DNA of 44,100 nucleotides from Streptomyces oryzae. Its GTDB lineage: Bacteria; Actinomycetota; Actinomycetes; Streptomycetales; Streptomycetaceae. The notes under the pieces are model-generated. The model had not been told where the DNA came from, ran no database searches, and saw only the letters and a program-made list of their open reading frames with translations. The first letter of the stretch is position 1. Every line of letters begins with the position of its first letter. The DNA is taken from assembly GCF_017676365.1 (NCBI RefSeq), contig NZ_JADKMA010000034.1, forward strand, positions 1-44,100. Reading direction: 5' to 3'. The translations under genes were made by a program, and so were the position numbers. Of this stretch, positions 17,526 to 25,282 are shown one piece after another.

Positions 17526-18296
17526 TTACCCGGCCAGGGCGAGGTTGTGCAGGCGGGCGACGCCGAGCATGGCGTGGTGAACACCGTCACCTTTCAGGCG
17601 GCAGTCGCGGAGGATCTTCCAGGTCTTCATTCGGGCGAAGGCGTGCTCTACGCGGGCGCGAACCTTTCGGTGAGATGCGTTGTGTTCCTCTTTCCACACC
17701 GGGAGTTCGGCCTGGCCGCGCCCGCGGCGGTGCGGGATCACCAGGCCGGTGCCCCGGTAGCCGCCGTCTGCAATGACCGTGGTCCTGCCGACAGCGCCTT
17801 TGGCGCCGGAAAGTTCCCACGCCTTGCAGTCGTTGCGGTTGCCGGGGACCGGCCGGCCGACGGCGACCACGAGCCGGGTGTCGGCATCGATGACGACCTG
17901 GTGATTGGTCGAGTACCGGTAGTTCTTCGACTGCTCGGCGACGGTGTGATCCCGGGTGGGCACCAGGGTTCCGTCCACGATCAGCACGGTGTCCTTCCGG
18001 AACCGCCTGCGCGGCTGGAGCGCGAACGAGGGCCCAAGGTGGTCGATGATGCGGTCGGCGGCTGACTTGGACACCCCAAACAGCGGCCCAAGCTGCCGCA
18101 AGGTCAGGTTCGTCCGCCAGTACGCGGCGACGAGCAAAACCCGGTCCTCCAACGGCAAACTCCACGGCCGTCCTCTGCGGACCGCATCCGCGCCTTCGCG
18201 GCGCAGCGCGGTGATCAGCTTGTTGAACTGACGCGGGCTCAGCCCAGTAAACGGGGCTATCCAGGAAGGCTCCGACGCCGTGATCACACCAGCCAT
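17526..18296 (-). CDS. IS5-family transposase, apparently intact
   Basis: A 256-residue DDE transposase. The N-terminal helix-turn-helix region has GLSPRQFNKLITALRREGAD and LTLRQLGPLFGVSKSAADRI. The catalytic residues are in VLIVDGTLVPTRDH (Asp), TTVIADGGYRGTGLV (Asp) and VRARVEHAFARMKTWKILRD (Glu). The frame is open from the ATG at 18296 (MAGVITASEPSWIAPFTGL) to the stop at 17526, with no frameshift, unlike the other two transposases in the window. It resembles the IS112/IS1647-like streptomycete IS5 group. This element could still be mobile. Confidence 0.9.
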   Translation of the reverse strand: MAGVITASEPSWIAPFTGLSPRQFNKLITALRREGADAVRRGRPWSLPLEDRVLLVAAYWRTNLTLRQLGPLFGVSKSAADRIIDHLGPSFALQPRRRFRKDTVLIVDGTLVPTRDHTVAEQSKNYRYSTNHQVVIDADTRLVVAVGRPVPGNRNDCKAWELSGAKGAVGRTTVIADGGYRGTGLVIPHRRGRGQAELPVWKEEHNASHRKVRARVEHAFARMKTWKILRDCRLKGDGVHHAMLGVARLHNLALAG

Positions 18297-18384
18297 CCCG
18301 AGATCATCTCTTGAGATGGGGGCGATGCGCGATGTCCCGCGGAATCCGATGGCGCAGCGCAGCTCAGATGTCAAGAATCACCGG

Positions 18385-18945
18385 ATGCATGAAGTGAAGT
18401 TGTCCGACGGGATCATCACTCTGTCCCCGCTGCGCCCGGACGATGCGGAGGCGCACCTCGCGGGGGAGGATGAGCCGCTCGTTCGCTGGCTCAGTGGCGG
18501 TCCCGGCACACGCGAGGGCGTCGAAGCCTACATACGGCACTGCCAGGAGCAGTGGGACACATCCGGCCCGCTCCGCGCTTTCGGCATCCAGGTCGGCACC
18601 GACGAGACGCTCGCCCTCGCCGGGACGATCGACCTGCGGTTCACAGCAGAGGGCTTGTCTCCCGGCCAGGTGAACGTCGCCTACGGCCTCTACCCGTCCT
18701 GGAGAGGACGCGGCCTGGCCACCCGCGCGGTCCTCCTGGCCTCCCGATACGCCGCAAATGAGGGTGGGAAGGAGGCCGTGATCCGAGTAGCGCCGGAGAA
18801 CACCGCATCAGCCTCAGTCGCCCGCCGGGCCGGATTCACACCCAGCAAGCACACACACAGCGAAGACGGAACACGGCTCGACTGGTACATCCGAGACTTG
18901 CGCATCGATACCCAGAACGACCCTGGTGCTCCCAAGCCAGCATGA
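18385..18945 (+). CDS. GNAT acetyltransferase carried inside an IS element
   Basis: A 186-residue protein of the RimJ/RimL-type GNAT family, which moves acetyl from acetyl-CoA to an amine on a protein or small molecule. ITLSPLRPDDAEAHLAGEDE forms strand 1 and helix 1. The acetyl-CoA pyrophosphate loop is in YPSWRGRGLATRAVLLASRY (R-G-G motif), and VIRVAPENTASASVARRAGFTP is the conserved C-terminal block. The start is taken at the ATG at 18385 (MHEVKLSDG); the frame is open further upstream. It lies between the terminal repeats and ends 27 bases before the right repeat, so it is a passenger gene. Its substrate is unknown; toxin or antibiotic acetylation is possible but unproven. Confidence 0.85.
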   Translation: MHEVKLSDGIITLSPLRPDDAEAHLAGEDEPLVRWLSGGPGTREGVEAYIRHCQEQWDTSGPLRAFGIQVGTDETLALAGTIDLRFTAEGLSPGQVNVAYGLYPSWRGRGLATRAVLLASRYAANEGGKEAVIRVAPENTASASVARRAGFTPSKHTHSEDGTRLDWYIRDLRIDTQNDPGAPKPA

Positions 18946-18972
18946 GAGCGTTGGGCGACGAATGACCAGCGA

Positions 18973-18990
18973 TTACGGGACAGCCCTTAG
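18973..18990 (-). repeat. Right terminal inverted repeat
   Basis: TTACGGGACAGCCCTTAG, the exact reverse complement of the left repeat at 17470-17487. Confidence 0.85.
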
Positions 18991-19008
18991 AGAGATGACC
19001 TTCCATAT

Positions 19009-19176
19009 CTAGCCATTACCCAAAGGCAGTTCTCCTCCGTCGGGTCCTCGGCCCCACGTTCCGGCATCGAGATCGTCGGGGAGGTAGGTACCGGCCGTTG
19101 GGCCGTCGTGTCCTGTGTCACAGGCGGCAGCGTCAGGGCTGGGGGGGTAATCCGTGTCGAAGCCTTCGGCAATCAT
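19009..19176 (-). CDS. Small unrecognised ORF (55 residues)
   Basis: Minus-strand reading MIAEGFDTDYPPSPDAAACD, acidic and Pro/Gly-rich, ending near the IS border. The open frame continues upstream without a start to the stop of the methyltransferase remnant (same phase). It may be a small accessory gene of the former integrative element or a fragment. No family recognised. Confidence 0.25.
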   Translation of the reverse strand: MIAEGFDTDYPPSPDAAACDTGHDGPTAGTYLPDDLDAGTWGRGPDGGELPLGNG

Positions 19177-19239
19177 GGCGTTGTAGTCGGCGCGGATCAG
19201 TTCGGGTTCTGCCCTCTTCTGCTGTCCCTCTCCATGTGG

Positions 19240-19590
19240 TCACTCCTCGGGTCCGGCGAGGTCGAAGTCCTCCTGAGTCAGCTCGTCGGCCAGGCGCTGT
19301 TCGGCGATGTCCGCGTAGTGGTCGGACAGGTCGATGCCGACGAACCGCCGTCCCTCGCGCAGCGCAGCGACGCCGGTGGAGCCCGACGCGGCGAACGGGT
19401 CGAGGACGGTGCCGGCGGGCGGGCAGATCTTCACCAGTCCCCGCATCACCTCCACCGGCTTCTGCGTGATGTGCATCCGGCCCTACGGGGCTGGCCGGCC
19501 TGGTACAGCCCGGGGAGGTAGACGGGGTTGCGGCTGGCGTCGCGGACCCTTGGTGCCCCAGACGAAGTACTCACAGGACTACTTGAGCCG
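19240..19590 (-). pseudogene. Broken DNA methyltransferase (C-terminal part)
   Basis: The last 78 codons are clear: HITQKPVEVMRGLVKICPP (H-TQKP motif), then TVLDPFAASGSTGVAALREG (SAM-binding DPF-GSG motif) and FVGIDLSDHYADIAEQRL, ending with a stop at 19240. Upstream, matching pieces are in other frames: DASRNPVYLPGLYQAGQ around 19500-19545 and EYFVWGTKGP around 19550-19575. These belong to the same type of N4/N6 amino-methyltransferase, so at least two frameshifts have occurred. The N-terminal half and the DPPY/SPPY catalytic motif are absent. Such genes are common in actinophages and integrative elements. Confidence 0.8.
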
Positions 19591-19619
19591 TCCCTTCTGC
19601 GGGCGGGAGGCCTTCCGGA

Positions 19620-20203
19620 TTACCGGAATCCGTAGGACGGCTGGTGCTTGGGGCGGCCCGCTTTGCGGGCCTTGACGGTGGCGTCACGGTTACGTCGTTG
19701 GATTGAGCGCAGTTCCATCTGCGCGCCCCACGCCTCGATCGTGAAGCGGTTCTCATCGGCCGGGTCGTCCAGATCCCACGGGCCGTCGTGGCCACAAGTG
19801 ACGAGGAGCTTGCCCTCGTCGCGCATTTTGTAGCCGGTGTTCAGGCAGTCGGCTACGTTTCGCCCCAGCCGGTCCACCGCCGCAGCGACCAAGCCGTCGT
19901 AGGAACCCCTCTCATCCCGTGGCCAGGGTCCCAGCTGCGGCCTGGCACCGAGTTGGTGGCGCCGGAGACCTCCCAGTCGTCGGCCCAGCCGATGATGTGC
20001 CGCCGATCGCCGCAGCGGCTGACAGCACGTCCGCCCGCTGCCGTTCGGGAGAGGTCGTGGCCGCCTTCATGCGGGACAGCCGCCGCACCCCGACCAGGCA
20101 CTTCCCGCACCCGTCCCAGGGCCGTTCCACCACATCCATGTCCATACCGCGCACTGCTTCTCCGTATCGGACCAGGAAGAGTGCGGAGATATGGCTGCCA
20201 CAC
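19620..20203 (-). pseudogene. Broken serine recombinase/integrase
   Basis: The N-terminal resolvase domain is recognisable in pieces: VGVRRLSRMKAATTSPERQR (strand 1 and the following helix, with the catalytic Ser expected in RLSR) near 20080, IIGWADDWEVSGATN in the next frame near 19980, and VAAAVDRLGRNVADCLNTGY in another near 19870. DENRFTIEAWGAQMELRSIQ and RRNRDATVKARKAGRPKHQP follow, and the match ends at YGFR near 19622. At least two frameshifts separate the parts, and the large C-terminal DNA-binding domain is missing. It abuts the methyltransferase remnant, pointing to a deletion that fused two parts of an old integrative element. Confidence 0.8.
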
Positions 20204-20229
20204 CCAGGATGATCTTGGTCAGTCCAAGC

Positions 20230-20652
20230 TCACCCCAGGAAGCTCAGCCGGACCTTCCGCTCCGGATTATCCCCATTCGTGTCCACCACGCAGACAGACT
20301 GCCAGGTCCCCAGGGCCAGCTGCCCGCCGATGACGGGCACCGTGGCGTGGGGTGGCACGAGGGCGGGGAGTACGTGGTCGCGGCCGTGGCCGGGGCTTCC
20401 GTGTCGGTGTTGCCAGCGGTCGTCGGGTGGGAGGAGGTCCTGGAGGGCGGACAGCAGGTCCTGGTCGCTGCCGGCGCCGGTCTCCAGCAGGGCGACGCCC
20501 ATGGTGGCGTGGGGTGCGAAGACGTTCAGGAGGCCGTCCCGGCCCTCGGCGACGTCGCGCAAGAAGGACGCGCACTCCTGGGTCAGGTCGTGGACGGTTT
20601 CCCGGGAGCCGGTCCTGACGTCGATCGTTCGCGTGGTGAAGCTCTCAGCCAT
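20230..20652 (-). CDS. YjbQ/UPF0047 family protein
   Basis: A 140-residue YjbQ-type protein. TGSRETVHDLTQECASFLRD leads into NVFAPHATMGVALLETGAG (the family H-T-G-----E segment). The C-terminus VPVIGGQLALGTWQSVCVVD is the conserved GxLxLGTWQ block, ending in KVRLSFLG. Members have been shown to have weak thiamine-phosphate synthase activity, but their normal function is unsettled. The central HLR-type region is altered here (WQHRHGSPGHGRDHVLPALV), which is normal for the actinobacterial branch. It is divergent from the flavoprotein gene and marks the return to intact genes. Confidence 0.85.
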   Translation of the reverse strand: MAESFTTRTIDVRTGSRETVHDLTQECASFLRDVAEGRDGLLNVFAPHATMGVALLETGAGSDQDLLSALQDLLPPDDRWQHRHGSPGHGRDHVLPALVPPHATVPVIGGQLALGTWQSVCVVDTNGDNPERKVRLSFLG

Positions 20653-20784
20653 GGGTCGATCTTCTCAAAGAGGACTGACAGCGCACCCTCGCGCGGGCCC
20701 GACGGCTGCCGATGCTGCCCGGCAGCCGGATGGCACCCTCCTCCCGCCGGGAAGGTTCCGGGACCCTGGGCGGTTGGTACGGGC

Positions 20785-21909
20785 ATGAACAACGTGGCGG
20801 TGGTGGTCGTCGGTGCCGGGCAGGCGGGGCTCTCCAGCGCGTATCACCTGCGGCGCGTGGGCTTGGAGCCCGGCGTGGACTTCGTCGTCCTGGATCATTC
20901 GCCCGCGCCGGGTGGTGCGTGGCAGTTCCGGTGGCCGACGCTGACGTACGGCCGTGTGCACGGTATGCACGCGCTTCCCGGGATGGAGCTGACCGGTGCG
21001 GATCCGGAGCGTCCCTCGTCGGCGGTGATCGGAGAGTACTTCGCCGCCTATGAACGCGCCTTCGAGCTGCGAGTGCGGCGTCCCGTGGATGTGCACGAGA
21101 TACGGGACGCGGGCTGGGGCGGGCGGCTTCTGGTGCGGACCTCGGAGGGTGACTGGGCGGCGCAGGCCGTGATCAACGCCACTGGCACCTGGGACCGGCC
21201 GTTCTGGCCCCGTGTGCCCGGCCAGGAGGACTTCCGGGGCCGGCAGCTGCACACCGCGCAGTACCCCGGTCCCGATGCCGACGCCTTCGTGGGCAAGCGG
21301 GTGGTCGTCGTCGGGGGCGGCACGTCTGCCGTGCAGCATCTGATGGAGATTGCCGAGGTGGCGCGGGAGACGCTGTGGGTGACGCGGCGCCCTCCGGTCT
21401 TCCGTGACGGCCCCTTCGGCGAGGAGGAGGGCCGGGCCGCTGTCTCGCTGGTCGAGGAGCGGGTACGGGAGGGGCTGCCGCCGCGCAGTGTGGTGTCGGT
21501 GACCGGGCTGCCGATGACCGAGGCGGTCCGTAGGGCCCGGGAGAGCGGGGTGCTGGAGCGGCACCCGATGTTCGCGCGGCTGACCGCGGACGGCGTCGAG
21601 TGGGCCGACGGCAGCAGAGCCCCGGCGGACACGGTCCTGTGGGCGACCGGCTTCCGTCCCGTCATCGACCATCTGGCGCCGCTGCGGCTGCGGGAGCCGG
21701 GCGGCGGCATCCGGCTGGAGGGCACCCGGGCGGTCCGTGACCCACGGGTACACCTGGTCGGCTACGGCCCCTCCGCCAGCACGATCGGCGCCAACCGGGC
21801 GGGGAGATCCGCCGTACGGGACGTACGCGCGCTCCTGGCTGCCTCGGCGGAGCAGGAGGCGGCAGAGCAGGAGGCAGCGGCGCCCGCCCCTGCCGTCTCT
21901 GTCACCTGA
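20785..21909 (+). CDS. Flavin-containing monooxygenase-like oxidoreductase (CzcO type)
   Basis: A 374-residue flavoprotein. The FAD-binding motif VVVVGAGQAGLSSAYHLRR starts at about residue 5, and a second dinucleotide motif, RVVVVGGGTSAVQHLMEIA, lies at about residue 172 for NADPH. VINATGTWDRPFWPRVPG is the conserved ATG-like block, and DTVLWATGFRPVIDHL is the C-terminal ATG motif. This is the layout of CzcO/TrkA-like NAD(P)-binding oxidoreductases. The ATG at 20785 is chosen because the FAD motif follows at once; an open frame upstream is only antisense to yjbQ. An Ala/Glu-rich tail (AEQEAAEQEAAAPAPA) follows the domain. Substrate unknown. Confidence 0.85.
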   Translation: MNNVAVVVVGAGQAGLSSAYHLRRVGLEPGVDFVVLDHSPAPGGAWQFRWPTLTYGRVHGMHALPGMELTGADPERPSSAVIGEYFAAYERAFELRVRRPVDVHEIRDAGWGGRLLVRTSEGDWAAQAVINATGTWDRPFWPRVPGQEDFRGRQLHTAQYPGPDADAFVGKRVVVVGGGTSAVQHLMEIAEVARETLWVTRRPPVFRDGPFGEEEGRAAVSLVEERVREGLPPRSVVSVTGLPMTEAVRRARESGVLERHPMFARLTADGVEWADGSRAPADTVLWATGFRPVIDHLAPLRLREPGGGIRLEGTRAVRDPRVHLVGYGPSASTIGANRAGRSAVRDVRALLAASAEQEAAEQEAAAPAPAVSVT

Positions 21910-21945
21910 CCCGGCCCGGGCCGCCGCACGCCGCGCTGCCGCGCC

Positions 21946-22965
21946 TCAGCCGCGTGACGGAAGCGTGGAGGCGCGTACGACCAGTTCCGGCTGGAGCACG
22001 ATGCGCTGGTGTTCGTGGCGGGCCGCGTCCTCGCCGGTCTCCTCGATCAGCAGATCGGCCGCTGCTCGGCCCATGCGGTAGGCGGGCTGCCGTACGGAGG
22101 TGAGGGGGACGGCGGCAGCGGCGGCGAACTCGATGTCGTCGTAACCAACCAGGGCCACCTCTTCGGGAACGGCGACGCCGGCCCCGTACAGGGCCTGAAG
22201 CACGCCGAGGGCCATCAGATCGTTGGCGCAGAAGACGGCCGTGGGGCGCGGTGACATGCCCAGCAGCCGGGCGCCGGCGTCGCGCCCGGCGGCCACGTCC
22301 ATCCGGGCGCCCTCTATGTGCCGCAGTTGCACACCGGAGCCGAAGGCGCGCAATACTTGGGTTGCGCCGGTGTGCCGGTCGCGGCACTGGCTGAGATGCA
22401 TCGGTCCGCTGACATAGGCGATGTTCCGGTGCCCGCCGTCGAGCAGGTGGCGCACGGCGAGCCCGGCGCCCTCGACGTCGTCCACGGAGACCGAGCACCC
22501 CTCCGCGCTGGGCACCACGCGGTCGACGGAGACGAACGGGATGCCGTGCCGCTGGAAGGCGGTGAGGTTGTTCCCCGTCGTCTCCGTGGGGGTGATCAAC
22601 ACGCCGCGGACGCGCTGTTCGGCGAAGAGGGAGAGGTAGTCGGCCTCCTCACTGGGGTTCTGCGCGCTGTTGCAGAGCATGACGCCCAGCCCGGCGGCAC
22701 GCGCCGCCCGCTCGGCGCCCGCGGCGACGTCGACGAAGAACGGGTTGGCCATGTCGAGCACCAGGAGGGCGATGATGCGGCTGCGCCCGGCACGCAGATG
22801 GCGGGCCGACTCGCTGCGCACATAGCCGAGCCGTTCGATGGCGGACTGCACCCGCACGCGGGTCTCCTCGGCCACCATGGCAGGCCGGTTGATGACGTTG
22901 GAGACCGTGCCGACGGAGACTCCGGCCGCGCGGGCGACCTCTTTGATCCCGACCGTTCGGCTCAC
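21946..22965 (-). CDS. LacI-family regulator, probable rhamnose repressor
   Basis: A 339-residue LacI/GalR regulator. The N-terminal helix-turn-helix is GIKEVARAAGVSVGTVSNVI followed by the hinge RLGYVRSESARHLRAGRS. The effector domain has LLVLDMANPFFVDVAAGAER and the usual periplasmic-binding fold, ending with VRQPAYRMGRAAADLLIEE. The GTG at 22965 follows GGAG. It is convergent with the flavoprotein and lies 194 bases downstream of the rhamnose importer genes on the same strand. LacI-type palindromes (TGAAT...) lie before the importer, the rhamnosidase and the isomerase, so it is the likely local repressor released by rhamnose or a derivative (inference). Confidence 0.88.
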   Translation of the reverse strand: MSRTVGIKEVARAAGVSVGTVSNVINRPAMVAEETRVRVQSAIERLGYVRSESARHLRAGRSRIIALLVLDMANPFFVDVAAGAERAARAAGLGVMLCNSAQNPSEEADYLSLFAEQRVRGVLITPTETTGNNLTAFQRHGIPFVSVDRVVPSAEGCSVSVDDVEGAGLAVRHLLDGGHRNIAYVSGPMHLSQCRDRHTGATQVLRAFGSGVQLRHIEGARMDVAAGRDAGARLLGMSPRPTAVFCANDLMALGVLQALYGAGVAVPEEVALVGYDDIEFAAAAAVPLTSVRQPAYRMGRAAADLLIEETGEDAARHEHQRIVLQPELVVRASTLPSRG

Positions 22966-23050
22966 CTGTGCGCTCCGGTGGCTTCCGGTCGCCCGCGCCG
23001 CTTCCGCCGCACTTGCTCAGCCCCTCCCTGCCGGCCCGGCCGGCGCCTTC

Positions 23051-23144
23051 ACCAGGCGACGTCTGTCTCGGTTCCAGGCGACGTCGCGATTCCAGGCGAC
23101 GTCGCGCAGGCACAAGTTTCTCAGAAGCCCGAAGTTTCTCAGAA
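23051..23144 (-). repeat. Two 18-base-period direct repeats
   Basis: TTCCAGGCGACGTCGCG occurs at 23072-23088 and 23090-23106 (a third, shorter match ACCAGGCGACGTC starts at 23051). AAGTTTCTCAGAA occurs at 23114-23126 and 23132-23144. Both pairs have an 18-base period and lie in the non-coding gap between the binding-protein gene and the LacI gene. Confidence 0.7.
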
Positions 23145-23159
23145 AGCCGAAGCCGTCGC

Positions 23160-24239
23160 TCAGAAGTCGAAGTCGTCGATGTTCTTGCTGGTGAACACCG
23201 TAGGGGGACCGAGAACGACTTCGCCGTCCTTGCCCACCGTGTACTCCCCGAGCTTCCCCGCCTTGAACTTCTCGCCCTCCTTGCCGGTGATCTGCCCGGA
23301 GGAGAGCGCAGCAGCGGCGTAGGCGCCCAGATAGCCGAGCTCGGCGGGGTCCCACAGGGAGAACTGCTCGATGGTGCCGTCCTTGACGTATTTGCGCATC
23401 TGGTTGGGCGTGCCCAGCCCGCCGAGGGTGACCTTGCCCTTGTACTTGGAGCCGCTGATGTAACGGGCGGCGGCGGCCAGTCCGACCGTGGTGGGCGAAA
23501 TGATGCCCTTCAGGTCCGGGTACGCCTTGAGGAGCCCCTGGGTCTCCTGGAAGGACTTCTGGTCGACGTCGTCGCCATATGCGGTCTTGACGAGCTTCAT
23601 GCCCTTGTACTTGGGCTTCTTCAGCTCGTCCTTCATGATCTTTATCCAGGTGTTCTGGTTGGTGGCGTTCTGGGTCGCGGAGAGGATCGCGATGTCGCCC
23701 TTGTAGTTAAGCTGTTCGGCCATGTCCTTGACCAGGCCGCGACCGATGTCCTCGGAACTCGCCTGGTTGATGAACACATGGCGGCAGTCCTTGCCCGCGT
23801 CCGAGTCGTACGTGACGATCTTGACGTCCTGCTTCATGGCGGTCTTGAGCGGCCCGCACACCGCGTTGGGGTCGTTGGCGGCGAGCAGGATGGCGTCCTG
23901 GCGCTGCTGTGTCAGCGTGTTGATGTAGCTGACCTGTGAGGACGCCTTCGCGTCGGAGGGTCCCACTTCCTTGCCCTTGCCGCCGAACTCCTTGGCGGCC
24001 TTGATGCCACCCTTGTCGACGACGGTCATATAGGGGTTGTTGATCTGCTTGGGCAGGAAGGCGAGCTTGAGGCCCTTCTTCAGTGGCGCATCCGGGTCGG
24101 CCTTGGCGTTCTGCGCCTTCTCCTTGGCGTCGTCCTTGGCGTCGCGCTTCGTCGTACCGGAGCAGCCCGCCAGGCCGATGGTCAGGGCGCAGGCCGCCGC
24201 GGTGACGGTGAGGAGGCGGGAGCGGTGATGCGATCGCAT
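23160..24239 (-). CDS. rhaS: Rhamnose ABC transporter substrate-binding lipoprotein
   Basis: A 359-residue sugar-binding protein. The signal peptide MRSHHRSRLLTVTAAACALT ends in the lipobox LAGC (Cys about residue 26), so it is a membrane-anchored lipoprotein outside the cell. A charged linker (KRDAKDDAKEKAQNAKADPD) follows. The periplasmic-binding domain shows FLPKQINNPYMTVVDKGGIK, ILLAANDPNAVCGPLKTAM, KGIISPTTVGLAAAARYI and VTLGGLGTPNQMRKYV, a pattern of RhaS-type rhamnose binders. It is the last gene of the importer operon, 11 bases after the second permease. Confidence 0.9.
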   Translation of the reverse strand: MRSHHRSRLLTVTAAACALTIGLAGCSGTTKRDAKDDAKEKAQNAKADPDAPLKKGLKLAFLPKQINNPYMTVVDKGGIKAAKEFGGKGKEVGPSDAKASSQVSYINTLTQQRQDAILLAANDPNAVCGPLKTAMKQDVKIVTYDSDAGKDCRHVFINQASSEDIGRGLVKDMAEQLNYKGDIAILSATQNATNQNTWIKIMKDELKKPKYKGMKLVKTAYGDDVDQKSFQETQGLLKAYPDLKGIISPTTVGLAAAARYISGSKYKGKVTLGGLGTPNQMRKYVKDGTIEQFSLWDPAELGYLGAYAAAALSSGQITGKEGEKFKAGKLGEYTVGKDGEVVLGPPTVFTSKNIDDFDF

Positions 24240-24250
24240 GGAGATGCCTT

Positions 24251-25282
24251 TCAGGGGTGTTTGCGGGCGGTGAGCAGCGAGATCGCTCTGGGGGTGAGCA
24301 CGGAGACGATCAGCAGCGCCCCGGTGACGATCACTTGGATCTCGTGGGAGACATCGTTGAGAGTCAGGAGGTTGTTGAGGACGCCGATGAGCAGCACCCC
24401 GGCCACCGCGCCGCCGAGCGTTCCCTTGCCGCCGTCGAAATCGATCCCGCCCAGCAACACGGCAGCGACGACGGTCAGTTCCAGGCCCAGCCCGTTGTCG
24501 GCGCGTGCGCTGCCGTAGCGCAGGGTGTAGACGATGCCTGCGAAGGACGCCACGAAGCCGCTGACGGCGAAGAGGATCAGCTTGAGGCGCTTGACCCGGA
24601 TCCCGGCGAAGTAGGCCGCGTCCTCCTGCGCACCGACGGCGAACAGCGCGCGGCCGAAACCGGTGCCGTGCAGCACGATCGCGGCGGCGACGGCCAGCAC
24701 GGCGAAGAGCGCCAGTGGATACGGCACGAAGGTGCCCGGCACGGTCTCGGTGTTGCTCGCCCACTGGGCGTAGGTCTCGGGGAAGTCGGCGACCGCCTTG
24801 TTGCCCAGCACCACGGAGGCCAGCCCCCGGTAGAGGGTGAGAGTGCCGATGGTGACGGCGAGCGAGGGCAGCCCGACGCGGGTGACGAGCCATCCGTTGA
24901 GCAGTCCGCCGACCAGTCCGACCGCCAGACACACCGGCACGATGGTCTCGAAGGTCCATCCCGCGTCCCACAGTGCGCCCGCCAGAGCGCTCGAGAGGCC
25001 GAGCATGGAGGCGACGGACAGATCGACCTGCCCCGCGACCACCAGGAGGGTCATCGGCAGCGCCAGGAGGGCGATCTCCGCGGTGTCGTTGAGGGCGGCC
25101 GACAGGTTCGCCGTATCCGAGAAGCCTTCAGTGGTGCCGGTGCCCACCAGGAAGGCGGCGATCAGCAGGGCGCCGACAGTCGCGTCCCAGCGCAGGAAGC
25201 GGCCGGGTCCGCGGCTGGTCTCACGTCGGTCCTCGACGACCGCCGTACGGGTGTCCTCGGGCGCCGCTGGTGGTGCGTTCAC
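24251..25282 (-). CDS. rhaQ: Rhamnose ABC transporter permease
   Basis: A 343-residue inner-membrane permease of the ribose/rhamnose (RbsC-like) type with about 9-10 helices after a hydrophilic N-terminus of about 30 residues. LVVAGQVDLSVASMLGLSSA is the characteristic G-(I/V)DLS-- motif after helix 3, and GLPSLAVTIGTLTLYRG and LLGGIDFDGGKGTLGGAVAG (EAA-like loop that contacts the ATPase) follow. The GTG at 25282 is preceded by GAAGAGGAGAAGG and overlaps the stop of the upstream permease by 4 bases, so the two are translationally coupled. Confidence 0.9.
   Translation of the reverse strand: MNAPPAAPEDTRTAVVEDRRETSRGPGRFLRWDATVGALLIAAFLVGTGTTEGFSDTANLSAALNDTAEIALLALPMTLLVVAGQVDLSVASMLGLSSALAGALWDAGWTFETIVPVCLAVGLVGGLLNGWLVTRVGLPSLAVTIGTLTLYRGLASVVLGNKAVADFPETYAQWASNTETVPGTFVPYPLALFAVLAVAAAIVLHGTGFGRALFAVGAQEDAAYFAGIRVKRLKLILFAVSGFVASFAGIVYTLRYGSARADNGLGLELTVVAAVLLGGIDFDGGKGTLGGAVAGVLLIGVLNNLLTLNDVSHEIQVIVTGALLIVSVLTPRAISLLTARKHP

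Larger units (their letters stand above)
17470..18990. mobile_element. IS5-type element carrying an acetyltransferase gene
   Basis: Perfect 18-base inverted repeats bound 1,521 bases. Inside are an intact DDE transposase on the minus strand and a divergent GNAT acetyltransferase on the plus strand, 88 bases apart. The ordinary IS layout would hold only the transposase. Possible flanking duplication is at most TA, so the exact outer border may be 2-3 bases inside the repeats as given. Confidence 0.75.

Noticed and set aside
21910..21945. Palindromic CCCGGCCCGGG-like sequence considered as a terminator between convergent genes
   Set aside because: Short GC repeats of this kind are expected by chance here and no stable long stem is seen.
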